In this document: positions 41,980-49,370 of the stretch, piece after piece
Layout: each line of letters begins with the position of its first letter
How positions within the stretch are numbered: position 1 is the first letter of the stretch
NCBI RefSeq assembly: GCF_003602235.1
Contig: NZ_QZVS01000093.1
Location: forward strand, 99,538-163,537
Direction: 5' to 3'
DNA from: Cryobacterium melibiosiphilum
GTDB taxonomy: Bacteria > Actinomycetota > Actinomycetes > Actinomycetales > Microbacteriaceae
Length of the DNA stretch: 64,000 bases
Made by a program: the position numbers and the translations under genes
Notes under the pieces: generated by a model
What the model saw: only the letters and a program-made list of their open reading frames with translations
Database searches by the model: none
Told to the model about the DNA's origin: nothing

Positions 41980-42567
41980 ATGCGCGCTCGCACCTCAGCC
42001 TTCGGAATCATCGCCACCACGGGCATCCTCTTCTTCGCCGCCCTCGCCCCCGCGAACGCCGTCGACAGCACCGACACGATCGACTCGACCGTCTCGGCCG
42101 GCAACCTCAGTGCCACCGCCACCGCCCCCGACGCCATGACCGGTGTCACCCTCGACGGCATCAACGCCAAGACCTCGACCGGCACCGCCTCCGCGTGGAA
42201 CATCACCAACGCCCGCGGCTCCAACGCGGCCTGGAGCCTCACCGCGAGCGCCACCGACTTCACCAGCGCCGCCGGCACCATCGACCTGACCGCCCGCACC
42301 CTGCCGGTCGGCAACCTCACCATCACCCCCGGCACCGTCAGCGCCGGCGCGGGCTCCGACGCCGCACCGACCACGAGCGCCGTCGTCATGAGCGGCACCG
42401 CGCAGTCGCTCGTCTCCTCCAGCACCCTCGGCAAGGGCAGCTTCACCCTCGCCCCGACCTTCAGCCTCGCCGTGCCGGCCAACTCCTACCGCTCCAACTT
42501 CTCTGCCGCCGTCGGTTCCACCGCCGTCAACCCCTACGTTTCCACCATCACCTTCACCATCGCGTAG
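41980..42567 (+). CDS. Exported WxL-like domain protein
   Basis: 195 residues: a signal peptide (1-27, ending APANAV) and one WxL-like domain with WNITNARGSNAAWSLTASATDF, TLPVGNLTITPGT, KGSFTLAPTFSLAVPANSYRSNF and NPYVSTITFTIA. It is clearly paralogous to the 37240-37860 protein and to the C-terminus of the ice-binding protein, so the three arose by duplication. The ATG at 41980 begins MRARTSAFG; an in-frame ATG at 41947 is less likely. Ribosome-binding signal weak. Confidence 0.75.
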   Translation: MRARTSAFGIIATTGILFFAALAPANAVDSTDTIDSTVSAGNLSATATAPDAMTGVTLDGINAKTSTGTASAWNITNARGSNAAWSLTASATDFTSAAGTIDLTARTLPVGNLTITPGTVSAGAGSDAAPTTSAVVMSGTAQSLVSSSTLGKGSFTLAPTFSLAVPANSYRSNFSAAVGSTAVNPYVSTITFTIA

Positions 42568-42589
42568 TCTTCAGTCACACCGCTGTAAC

Positions 42590-42660
42590 GGCGCCCCTCG
42601 GGCGCCGCAGCTCGCGGCCCCGAGCTCAAGCCCTCCGCTGTCAATCCGTGGGGGGCTTGA
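42590..42660 (+). terminator. Hairpins after the WxL-like gene
   Basis: A 7-bp stem ggcgccc/gggcgcc (42590-42606) and a second stem caagccc/gggcttg (42627-42633, 42653-42659) follow the stop. Confidence 0.55.
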
Positions 42661-42739
42661 CCCGTCTGGGGTGCACCCCCTGGGTCCGTGTGCGCGTCCC
42701 TGCGAACGTCCCCCTTCGGGGCGGACGTACGATGGACGG

Positions 42740-44152
42740 GTGACTGCGTACGTCTCGGCTCTCGACCTGTTCTCCATCGGCATCGGTCCATCCAGCTCCC
42801 ATACCGTCGGCCCGATGCGCGCGGCGGGGGTGTTCGCCCAGCAGCTCGCCGAATCCGGACTGCTGCCCCAGGTCGTGCGGGTGCACTGCGCCCTCTTCGG
42901 GTCGCTCGGCTCGACCGGGCTCGGCCATGGCACCCCCGATGCGGTTCTCGCCGGGCTCGCCGGGTTACGGCCGGAAACCTGCGACCCTGATGACGTGCGT
43001 GCCGCGTGGTCGGGCCTGGCTCCCGGAGCAACCCTCACCCTGGTGGGCGGCCACACCATCGCCGTCGCGCCGAGCGACGTGACCTTCGAGCCGCGCACCC
43101 GGCTGCCGGGCCACCCGAATGCGCTCACCCTCTCCGCGTGGGGCGCGACCGGTTCAGAGTCGACCGGTTCGGGCCCCGCGGTCGCCCTCTTCGAGCGCAC
43201 CTTCTACTCGATCGGCGGCGGGTTCATTCGGCAGGACGGCGCGAAACCGACAGCGGCACCGGATGCCCGGAATGAGCAGCCGCATCCGCTGCCCTATTCC
43301 TCGAGCGCCGAACTGCTCGCCCTCTGCGACGAGCACGACCTGGGCATCTGCGAGGTCGCCCGAATCAACGAGGAGGCGATCCACGGCGCCGACGCGCTCG
43401 ACGCCGGGCTCGATGCGATCTGGGACGCGATGCACGAGTGCACCGAGGCGGGCCTGAACGCGGCCGGCACGCTGCCCGGCGGACTCAAGGTGAAGCGCCG
43501 GGCCGCCGCGGTGCGCCTGCGGCTCGAAGAGTACGACCGGCTGCCGCTGCGCGAACGGGACACCTCGACCGAGTGGCTGCACGCCTTCGCCCTCGCCGTG
43601 AACGAAGAGAACGCGGCCGGCGGGCGGGTGGTCACCGCGCCGACCAACGGTGCCGCGGGAATCATTCCGGCCGTCGGCCACTACTATCTGCGGTTCGTTC
43701 CGGGGGCGGATGCCGGCGGGCTCCGCCGATACCTGCTCACCGCGGTGGCCATCGGCTCGCTGGTGAAGGCGAACGCCTCGATCTCCGGGGCGGAAGGCGG
43801 TTGCCAGGCGGAGGTCGGATCGGCGTGCGCCATGGCATCCGGCGCGCTCTGCGCGGTGCTCGGCGGCACGCCCCGTCAGGTGGAGAACGCGGCGGAGATC
43901 GCGATGGAACACCACCTCGGCCTCACCTGCGACCCCGTCGGCGGGCTCGTGCAGGTGCCCTGCATCGAACGCAATGCGATCGCGTCATCGACGGCGGTCT
44001 CGGCGGCACGGCTCGCGCTGCACGGCGACGGCACCCACCTGGTCTCCCTCGACACGGTGATCGAGACGATGCGGCAGACCGGGCTCGACATGTCGACGAA
44101 GTACAAGGAAACCAGCGAGGGCGGCCTCGCCGTCAACGTCATCGAATGCTGA
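42740..44152 (+). CDS. sdaA: L-serine ammonia-lyase (iron-sulfur type, single chain)
   Basis: Deaminates L-serine to pyruvate. The 470 residues fuse the beta part (SALDLFSIGIGPSSSHTVGPMRAA, about 1-160) and the alpha catalytic part (about 180-470). Cysteines in GGCQAEVGSACAMASGA and LTCDPVGGLVQVPCIERN are placed as in 4Fe-4S serine dehydratases. The GTG at 42740 is six bases after a TACGAT box, implying a leaderless messenger; no ribosome-binding site was needed to choose it. Not obviously linked in function to its neighbours. Confidence 0.94.
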   Translation: MTAYVSALDLFSIGIGPSSSHTVGPMRAAGVFAQQLAESGLLPQVVRVHCALFGSLGSTGLGHGTPDAVLAGLAGLRPETCDPDDVRAAWSGLAPGATLTLVGGHTIAVAPSDVTFEPRTRLPGHPNALTLSAWGATGSESTGSGPAVALFERTFYSIGGGFIRQDGAKPTAAPDARNEQPHPLPYSSSAELLALCDEHDLGICEVARINEEAIHGADALDAGLDAIWDAMHECTEAGLNAAGTLPGGLKVKRRAAAVRLRLEEYDRLPLRERDTSTEWLHAFALAVNEENAAGGRVVTAPTNGAAGIIPAVGHYYLRFVPGADAGGLRRYLLTAVAIGSLVKANASISGAEGGCQAEVGSACAMASGALCAVLGGTPRQVENAAEIAMEHHLGLTCDPVGGLVQVPCIERNAIASSTAVSAARLALHGDGTHLVSLDTVIETMRQTGLDMSTKYKETSEGGLAVNVIEC

Positions 44153-44312
44153 GACGCCCCCCAATCAGGGGCCAACGGGTCGTCTAGTCATACCCCTAAG
44201 CTGAGAGAACCGTTCCTACGGCCGCGCGTTTTGGTGCTCGACCGGGGAATCTATCCGCAAGGGGGCCGACATCATCCGCCAGACACACCGCGCGCGCCCC
44301 CGGTTCACACGG

Positions 44313-44792
44313 ATGCTTGTACTCGCCCCGGCGCTGCTGCTACCGGCCGTGCTGCTGTCGGGCTGCGCCGGCGAACCGGCCCCGGTAGTCACCGTGACGA
44401 TCACCCCGACCGCCGCGCCCACCCCCTCACCGACGCCGACACCGTCTCCGACCCCCGAGCCCGTTCCTGAGGTGACCGAGGAACCGGTGGCCGAGCTGAT
44501 TCCCAACCCGGAAGTACCCGTGATCGTGCCCAACGACGATCCGGAGCCGCTCCCCCAGGGCCCGGCGATGGACCTCGGCGCCACCCCGGGGGCCCGCGGC
44601 TCGGCCGTGGCCAACAGCGCCGGCGCCCTCATCACCTACACGGTCGTCGAGGGCGACTCCTTCTTCGATATCGCCCAGCGGTTCAACGTTCCGGTGCAGC
44701 TGATGCTGACCATGAACCCCTCCGTGCCGGGCCTCGGCGAAAGCATCTACATCAACCAGAAGATCAACCTCGACTGGACCGCCAAGCTCTAA
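44313..44792 (+). CDS. LysM-domain lipoprotein
   Basis: 159 residues from the ATG at 44313: a hydrophobic signal with lipobox LLSGC (near residue 18), a Thr/Pro-rich linker (PTPSPTPTPSPTPEP), an acidic stretch and a C-terminal LysM domain (about 105-152; TYTVVEGDSFFDIAQRFNV, MNPSVPGLGESIYINQKI) that would bind peptidoglycan. The signal from this ATG lacks positive charges. The frame continues upstream through RQTHRARPRFTR to an ATC at 44271 that follows AAGGGGG by five bases, so translation may begin there with a rare start codon. Function likely in cell-wall binding. Confidence 0.75.
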   Translation: MLVLAPALLLPAVLLSGCAGEPAPVVTVTITPTAAPTPSPTPTPSPTPEPVPEVTEEPVAELIPNPEVPVIVPNDDPEPLPQGPAMDLGATPGARGSAVANSAGALITYTVVEGDSFFDIAQRFNVPVQLMLTMNPSVPGLGESIYINQKINLDWTAKL

Positions 44793-44803
44793 AGCCGCTA
44801 ATA

Positions 44804-44881
44804 CGAAAAGCGGATGCGGCGTGAAAAAACACACGACACATCCGCTCTTCAGCCACTTTGGTCAGTTTCATCCGCTTTTCG
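44804..44881. terminator. Long-range inverted repeat between convergent genes
   Basis: Arms cgaaaagcggatg (44804-44816) and catccgcttttcg (44869-44881) are perfect over 13 bp with a 52-base loop that contains a further acatccgctctt copy. Probably a bidirectional terminator. Confidence 0.55.
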
Positions 44882-44905
44882 CAGCGCAGGAGGCCCCTCG
44901 TCGCC

Positions 44906-45760
44906 CTAGGAGCGCACTGACTTGCGCTCGTAGAGCACCGTCGACCAGACGTAGCCGATGATCACGATCACGACGCACCAGCCGACCGCGAGCGCCGGGT
45001 TCCAGCCGAGCGGGGTGCCGAGCAGCAGACCGCGGATGGTCTCGATGAACGGGGTGAAGGGCTGGTACTGCGCAAAGCCCTGCAGCCAGGCCGGCATCGA
45101 GTCGGTCGGCACGAAGCCACTGCCGAGCAGTGGCAGCACGGTCAGGATGAGCGGCAGGTTGCTCGCCACCTCGACGGACTTCGCGTTGATCCCCATCGCG
45201 ACCCCGAGCCAGCTGATCGCATAGGCGATGAGCGCGATCAGACCGGCGACGGCGAGCCACTCGAGGGGTGACGCGGTGGGCCGAAAACCGATGAGCACGC
45301 CGACCCCGAGCACGAGGGAAACGGCGATGATCGCCTGGATGGTGTTGCCGAGCACGTGCCCGGCAAGCACCGCAGCGCGGGAGATCGCCATCGTGCGGAA
45401 CCGCGCCGTGATTCCCTCGGTCATGTCCATCGAGACCGTGGTTGCGGTGCCGCCCGCCGTTCCGGCCATGGTGATCACCAGGATGCCCGACATCACGTAG
45501 GCGAGGTACGCCGCGCGCCCACCCTCGGCGTCGACTCCGGGCAGGCCGGCGCCGAGAGTGCCGCCGAACACGAACACGATCAGCAGCAGAATGACCACCG
45601 GCAACACGATCGTGAACAGGGACAGCCCCGGGTAGCGCACCATGTGCAGCAGGTTGCGGTTCAGCATCGTGATCGAGTCCGCGACGACGTGCGACGGGCG
45701 ACGGATGCCCGGAGCCGGCGGTCGCGGGGCGGCCGGCGGCCGGGCGGTGGTTGTGGTCAT
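44906..45760 (-). CDS. ABC-2 type exporter permease (DrrB-like)
   Basis: A 284-residue membrane protein. A Pro-rich N-terminus precedes six hydrophobic segments; VMSGILVITMAGTAGGTATTVSMDMTEGI and the LGSGFVPTDSMPAWLQGFAQYQPFTP region are typical of the ABC-2 / DrrB family. With the ATPase encoded upstream (ATGA overlap at 45757-45760) it forms a drug- or lipid-type exporter. Substrate unknown. Confidence 0.88.
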   Translation of the reverse strand: MTTTTARPPAAPRPPAPGIRRPSHVVADSITMLNRNLLHMVRYPGLSLFTIVLPVVILLLIVFVFGGTLGAGLPGVDAEGGRAAYLAYVMSGILVITMAGTAGGTATTVSMDMTEGITARFRTMAISRAAVLAGHVLGNTIQAIIAVSLVLGVGVLIGFRPTASPLEWLAVAGLIALIAYAISWLGVAMGINAKSVEVASNLPLILTVLPLLGSGFVPTDSMPAWLQGFAQYQPFTPFIETIRGLLLGTPLGWNPALAVGWCVVIVIIGYVWSTVLYERKSVRS

Positions 45761-46782
45761 GATGCTGTTCCTGTCGTGTCGACCCGGTCGGACCGGGTGT
45801 TCAAGCGCGGGGCGTTGTCGCCGGGGGCGTTCGACCCGGGGGCATGGGAACCAGTCAGGTCTTTCTGGCCGGTGAGGGCGAAGAAGACATCGTCGAGATC
45901 CGGCGTGTGAATGCTGAGGTCGGCGACGTCGATACCCACGGCATCGAGGCGGTCCAGCACGGTGCGCAGGGCGCCGACCGTGCCGTCGCTCGGCACGGTG
46001 AGCCCGAGTGCGGTGTCGTCACGCGTGGACCCCGCGAGCAGGCGGGACGCGGAATCGAGCGCCGCGGCATCCGCGAATCGTAGCCGGATATGCCCGCCGG
46101 GCACGAGACGTTTGAGCTCGTCGGGCGTTCCCGCGGCGACGATACGGCCGCCGTCGAGCACGGCGATGCGGTGGGCCAACTGGTCGGCTTCCTCGAGTTG
46201 CTGCGTGGTGAGCAGCACGGTCGTTCCGCTGGCGACGAGGTCGCGCACGATGTCCCACATCGTGCGGCGGCTGCGCGGGTCGAGGCCGGTCGTGGGCTCA
46301 TCGAGGAAGATCACGCTGGGAGCTGCCACCAGTGTCATCGCGAGGTCGAGGCGGCGTTTCATGCCGCCGGAGTAGGTGGCGAGGGGCTGGCGGGCGGCAT
46401 CGACGAGGTCGAACTGTTCGAGCAGCTCAGCCACCCGCGTTTTCGACCGTTTCGCGCCGAGGTGGCGAAGCCGGGCCATCAGGAGCAGGTTCTCCTCGCC
46501 GGTGAGCAGGCCGTCGACGGCGGAGAACTGTCCGGTGAGTCCGATCTCGGCGCGCACGCCGTCGGCGTCCCGTTTCACGTCGTGGCCGGCCACGACAGCC
46601 TGGCCGCCATCGGCCGCGAGGAGGGTGGAGAGGATGTGCACGATGGTCGTCTTGCCGGCACCGTTCGGGCCGAGGAGCGCGAAGACCGACCCGGCCGCAA
46701 CCTGGAGGTCGACGCCGTCGAGCACAACCGTGGAGCCATAGGACTTGCGCAGTCCGCGCACGTCAATCGCTGGGGTGTTCAT
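45757..46782 (-). CDS. ABC exporter ATPase (DrrA-like)
   Basis: A 341-residue ATPase: Walker A GPNGAGKTT, signature YSGGMKRRLDLAMTL, Walker B VIFLDEPTTGLDP and the C-terminal DrrA domain (about 220-310) with LSIHTPDLDDVFFALTG. A tail of about 30 residues rich in Asn/Ala/Pro follows. The start ATG at 46782 is preceded by a GGAAA-type site. It works with the downstream permease. Confidence 0.9.
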   Translation of the reverse strand: MNTPAIDVRGLRKSYGSTVVLDGVDLQVAAGSVFALLGPNGAGKTTIVHILSTLLAADGGQAVVAGHDVKRDADGVRAEIGLTGQFSAVDGLLTGEENLLLMARLRHLGAKRSKTRVAELLEQFDLVDAARQPLATYSGGMKRRLDLAMTLVAAPSVIFLDEPTTGLDPRSRRTMWDIVRDLVASGTTVLLTTQQLEEADQLAHRIAVLDGGRIVAAGTPDELKRLVPGGHIRLRFADAAALDSASRLLAGSTRDDTALGLTVPSDGTVGALRTVLDRLDAVGIDVADLSIHTPDLDDVFFALTGQKDLTGSHAPGSNAPGDNAPRLNTRSDRVDTTGTAS

Positions 46783-46830
46783 GTCGAGAGTTTCCTTTGG
46801 TGAACCGTGTGGTGGGCGGTGGGCGGTGGT

Positions 46831-47682
46831 TCAGCGCGCGCGCTGGATGGTGATGTCGCCGAACTGGGTGCGCGCACGCACGGCGACGTTCTGCTCAGAA
46901 GGCGCGGGGGCAGTGTCGCCGGCGATCTCATTGCGTACGTGGCCGTCCTTCGAGGACAGGTCGAGCCAGGCGGGCACGCCCGGCTTCACGCCGATCTTGA
47001 TCTGGCCGAAGCCGCTCTCGACCTCGATCGACCCGCCCGAGACCTCGCGCAGGTCGATGTTGCCGTACGCGGTCTTCGCCGTGACGGATGCGAGCGCCCG
47101 GGTGATCTCGAGGTCGCCGTACGACAGTTTGGCTTCGACGTCGCCGCCGGACTCTCCGATCATGATCGTGCCGTGCGATGCCTTGAGCATCGCATCCCCG
47201 GTGACGATGCCGAGTCGGATCTGGCCGTGATCGGCGGTGACGTCGATGCCGCCGTCTGCCCGTGCCACCGTGGCATTGCCGTGGCCGGCGCGCAGCCAGA
47301 GATCGCCGGTGCCGTCGACGTCGACGCTGCCGGTGGAGCTCTTGATGCGGGTGGCGCCGAGCCGGCCGGTGGTGAGCACGTTGCCGACCGCGATCTCCGC
47401 GGTGAGCCGAGACCCGCTGGGCAGTTCGATCTGCACGTCGGCCGAGTCGGTCGGGCCGGGGCCGATCCAGCTGAGGCGGGGTTTCGGACCGGTGATGGTG
47501 AGCCGCTGGCCGTCGAAGTCGACCTTGGTCTCTTCGGCACCGCGACGGTCGACGGCCTTGGCCGAGTTGGTCGGCGTCACGGTCACGACGGTGTCGGCCC
47601 TGTCACCGGCGATGATCTCGATCCGGCCGACCTGCAGGTTGATGGCGAGGTCGATCGGGGTAGGGGTGCTGTAGGTGGGCAC
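46831..47682 (-). CDS. DUF4097-type beta-helix protein
   Basis: 283 residues with no signal peptide. Short repeats with alternating strands (VDVDGTGDLWLRAGHGNATVARADGGIDVTADHG pattern) form the right-handed beta-helix typical of DUF4097 (adhesin-like, bactofilin-related) proteins. The N-terminal part has LQVGRIEIIAGDRADTVVTV. The GTG at 47682 is preceded by GGGAGG at eight bases. Such genes often accompany regulators and ABC exporters, as here. No function is established. Confidence 0.75.
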   Translation of the reverse strand: MPTYSTPTPIDLAINLQVGRIEIIAGDRADTVVTVTPTNSAKAVDRRGAEETKVDFDGQRLTITGPKPRLSWIGPGPTDSADVQIELPSGSRLTAEIAVGNVLTTGRLGATRIKSSTGSVDVDGTGDLWLRAGHGNATVARADGGIDVTADHGQIRLGIVTGDAMLKASHGTIMIGESGGDVEAKLSYGDLEITRALASVTAKTAYGNIDLREVSGGSIEVESGFGQIKIGVKPGVPAWLDLSSKDGHVRNEIAGDTAPAPSEQNVAVRARTQFGDITIQRAR

Positions 47683-47758
47683 GCTGGCGCCTCCCTTTCT
47701 CTGGGTGTGCATGAGTCGATCGGGTACGAACGGGCTGCGCCCGCTGAGCGAAGAGGGG

Positions 47759-48247
47759 CTACCGCGCCCAGCCGGCGAAATTGTCGCCGGTGCGCAGCGT
47801 GCGCTGCGCCGATCGGCGCTGTTTGGGTGCCAGGGCCGCTGCGACCGCCCGCACCAGCCAGGTGTTCACGGACAGGCCGTCGGCGGCCGCCGCATCGTCG
47901 ACCCGGGACTTGAGGGCGTCGGGCAGGCGCAGGGTAGTGCGTGAGGTGCTCACATCGTCGAGGTCGACGGGCGCGGCGGGCAGGTCGTCGTGGTCCCGCT
48001 CGGTGCCGGCCGCAGTGACGACGAAGTCGATCTCCCGGCCCCGCAGCCGCAGGTCGACCGAGCCGGGGGCCAGGTCGCGAGTGATTTCGGCCACGGCAGC
48101 CGACAGCGCGTCGAGGATCACAACGCGAGCCGCGGCGTCGAGGCCGGCGGCAAGCCGTTCGGCGACAACACGGGTGTCGTCGGATCCGTTCGCCGCGGCA
48201 TCCACGAGCTGGCGCTGCAGGTCGCTGATGTGTTGTTCAAGTTCCAT
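47759..48247 (-). CDS. Ribbon-helix-helix-type transcriptional regulator
   Basis: 162 residues. The C-terminal part (about 105-145) has TSRTTLRLPDALKSRVDDAAAADGLSVNTWLVRAV, a clear ribbon-helix-helix DNA-binding motif of the Arc/CopG/HicB type. The N-terminal 90 residues are helical and may form a dimerisation or effector domain. The ATG at 48247 (MELEQ) overlaps the first of four TGACACCA operator words, so the gene very probably represses itself and the downstream DUF4097-exporter genes. Confidence 0.78.
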   Translation of the reverse strand: MELEQHISDLQRQLVDAAANGSDDTRVVAERLAAGLDAAARVVILDALSAAVAEITRDLAPGSVDLRLRGREIDFVVTAAGTERDHDDLPAAPVDLDDVSTSRTTLRLPDALKSRVDDAAAADGLSVNTWLVRAVAAALAPKQRRSAQRTLRTGDNFAGWAR

Positions 48248-48297
48248 GACACCATGGTGACACCACGTTGGTGTCATGTCAAGGTTTCATGGTGTCA
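48245..48297 (-). promoter_or_regulatory. Phased operator and promoter of the RHH gene
   Basis: The word tgacacca occurs at 48247-48254 and 48258-48265, and inverted at 48269-48276 and 48290-48297, so the first three are 11 bp apart. Copies two and three form a palindrome with a cgt centre. A TTGACA -35-like box (reverse strand, 48277-48282) lies within the array. Confidence 0.75.
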
Positions 48298-48317
48298 TCC
48301 TGTGACTCTGGAGGAGA

Positions 48318-49370
48318 TCAGCGAGTGCTTTCGTGGATCCGTTCGATCAGGTCGATGACCCGCAGCGGGTCGTAGGGGTCCACCGGCACCGGCTCGCCGC
48401 GCAGCAGGGCGTCGGCGACTCCGGCATAGAACGCGGCATAGTCGCCTGGCAGAGTCGGCTCGGGTGCGAGCGCGCCGTCGAGGCCGAGCTGACCCCAGCG
48501 CCCTTCGGGCACCTCGCCGAAGCCCGGGTCGGTCGGCAGACCGCCGAGCTTGAGCACCGGCTCCTGAGTGTCGAGGCCCCAGGTGGTGTACGCCGCTTCA
48601 GAGCCGAGCACCCGAAAGCGCGGGCCCTTCTGCCCAGTGAGGCCGTTCATCCAGAGGTGCGAGTGCACCCCGCTGGCGTGCCGTAGGGCGACGAAGGTGT
48701 CGTCGTCGGCGGGGCCTCCCGGCTGCCGAGTGAGTACCTCGGCGTAGACGTCTTCGACCGGCCCGAACAGCACGAGGGCCTGGTCGAGCAGGTGCGCGCC
48801 GAGGTCGTAGAGCACGCCGCCGCCTTCACGCGGGGTCGCCACGGCCTTCCAGGCCTTGCCCTGCCCGGGTTTGAACCATTCGAAACGGCTCTCGAACCGG
48901 CGCACCTCGCCGAGCCGGTCGGCCGCGATCAGCGCCTGCAGGGTGAGGAAGTCGCCGTCCCAGCGCCGATTCTGAAAGACGGTGAGCATCAGCCCGAGCC
49001 GCTCGGCCTTCTCGATCAGTTCGCGGCCGTCAGCGGCGGTGACGGCGAAAGGCTTGTCGATGACCACGTTGAGTCCGGCATCGAGGGCGGCGTGCGCCAG
49101 CGGCACGTGCGTGGCCGGCGGGGAGGCGATGACGATCAGGTCGAGGCGGGAGGCGGCATCCATCATCAGGTCGTCGGCGGTGTTCACCAGGCGCGCCGAC
49201 GGATGCTGCGCCGCGGCCTGGCCGCGGCGGCCCGCGTCGGCCGTGACGATCGTGTCGAGCGCAAACTCGGGGTGCGCCGCGACGAACGGTGCGTGAAAGA
49301 CGCGCCCGGACAGCCCGTAGCCGATGATGCCCGTGCGAATCGCGCTGGTTCGGTTCTGTTCGTGGGTCAT
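48318..49370 (-). CDS. Gfo/Idh/MocA-family NAD(P)-dependent oxidoreductase
   Basis: A 350-residue two-domain dehydrogenase. The N-terminal Rossmann fold has GIIGYGLSGRVFHAPFV, and DLIVIASPPATHVPLAHAALDAGLNVVIDKP carries the conserved lysine of the EKP-like motif. The C-terminal domain has GGGVLYDLGAHLLDQAL with the catalytic His. Substrate is probably a sugar or inositol derivative; not deducible. The ATG at 49370 shares a base with the stop of the helicase gene (TGATG). Confidence 0.88.
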   Translation of the reverse strand: MTHEQNRTSAIRTGIIGYGLSGRVFHAPFVAAHPEFALDTIVTADAGRRGQAAAQHPSARLVNTADDLMMDAASRLDLIVIASPPATHVPLAHAALDAGLNVVIDKPFAVTAADGRELIEKAERLGLMLTVFQNRRWDGDFLTLQALIAADRLGEVRRFESRFEWFKPGQGKAWKAVATPREGGGVLYDLGAHLLDQALVLFGPVEDVYAEVLTRQPGGPADDDTFVALRHASGVHSHLWMNGLTGQKGPRFRVLGSEAAYTTWGLDTQEPVLKLGGLPTDPGFGEVPEGRWGQLGLDGALAPEPTLPGDYAAFYAGVADALLRGEPVPVDPYDPLRVIDLIERIHESTR

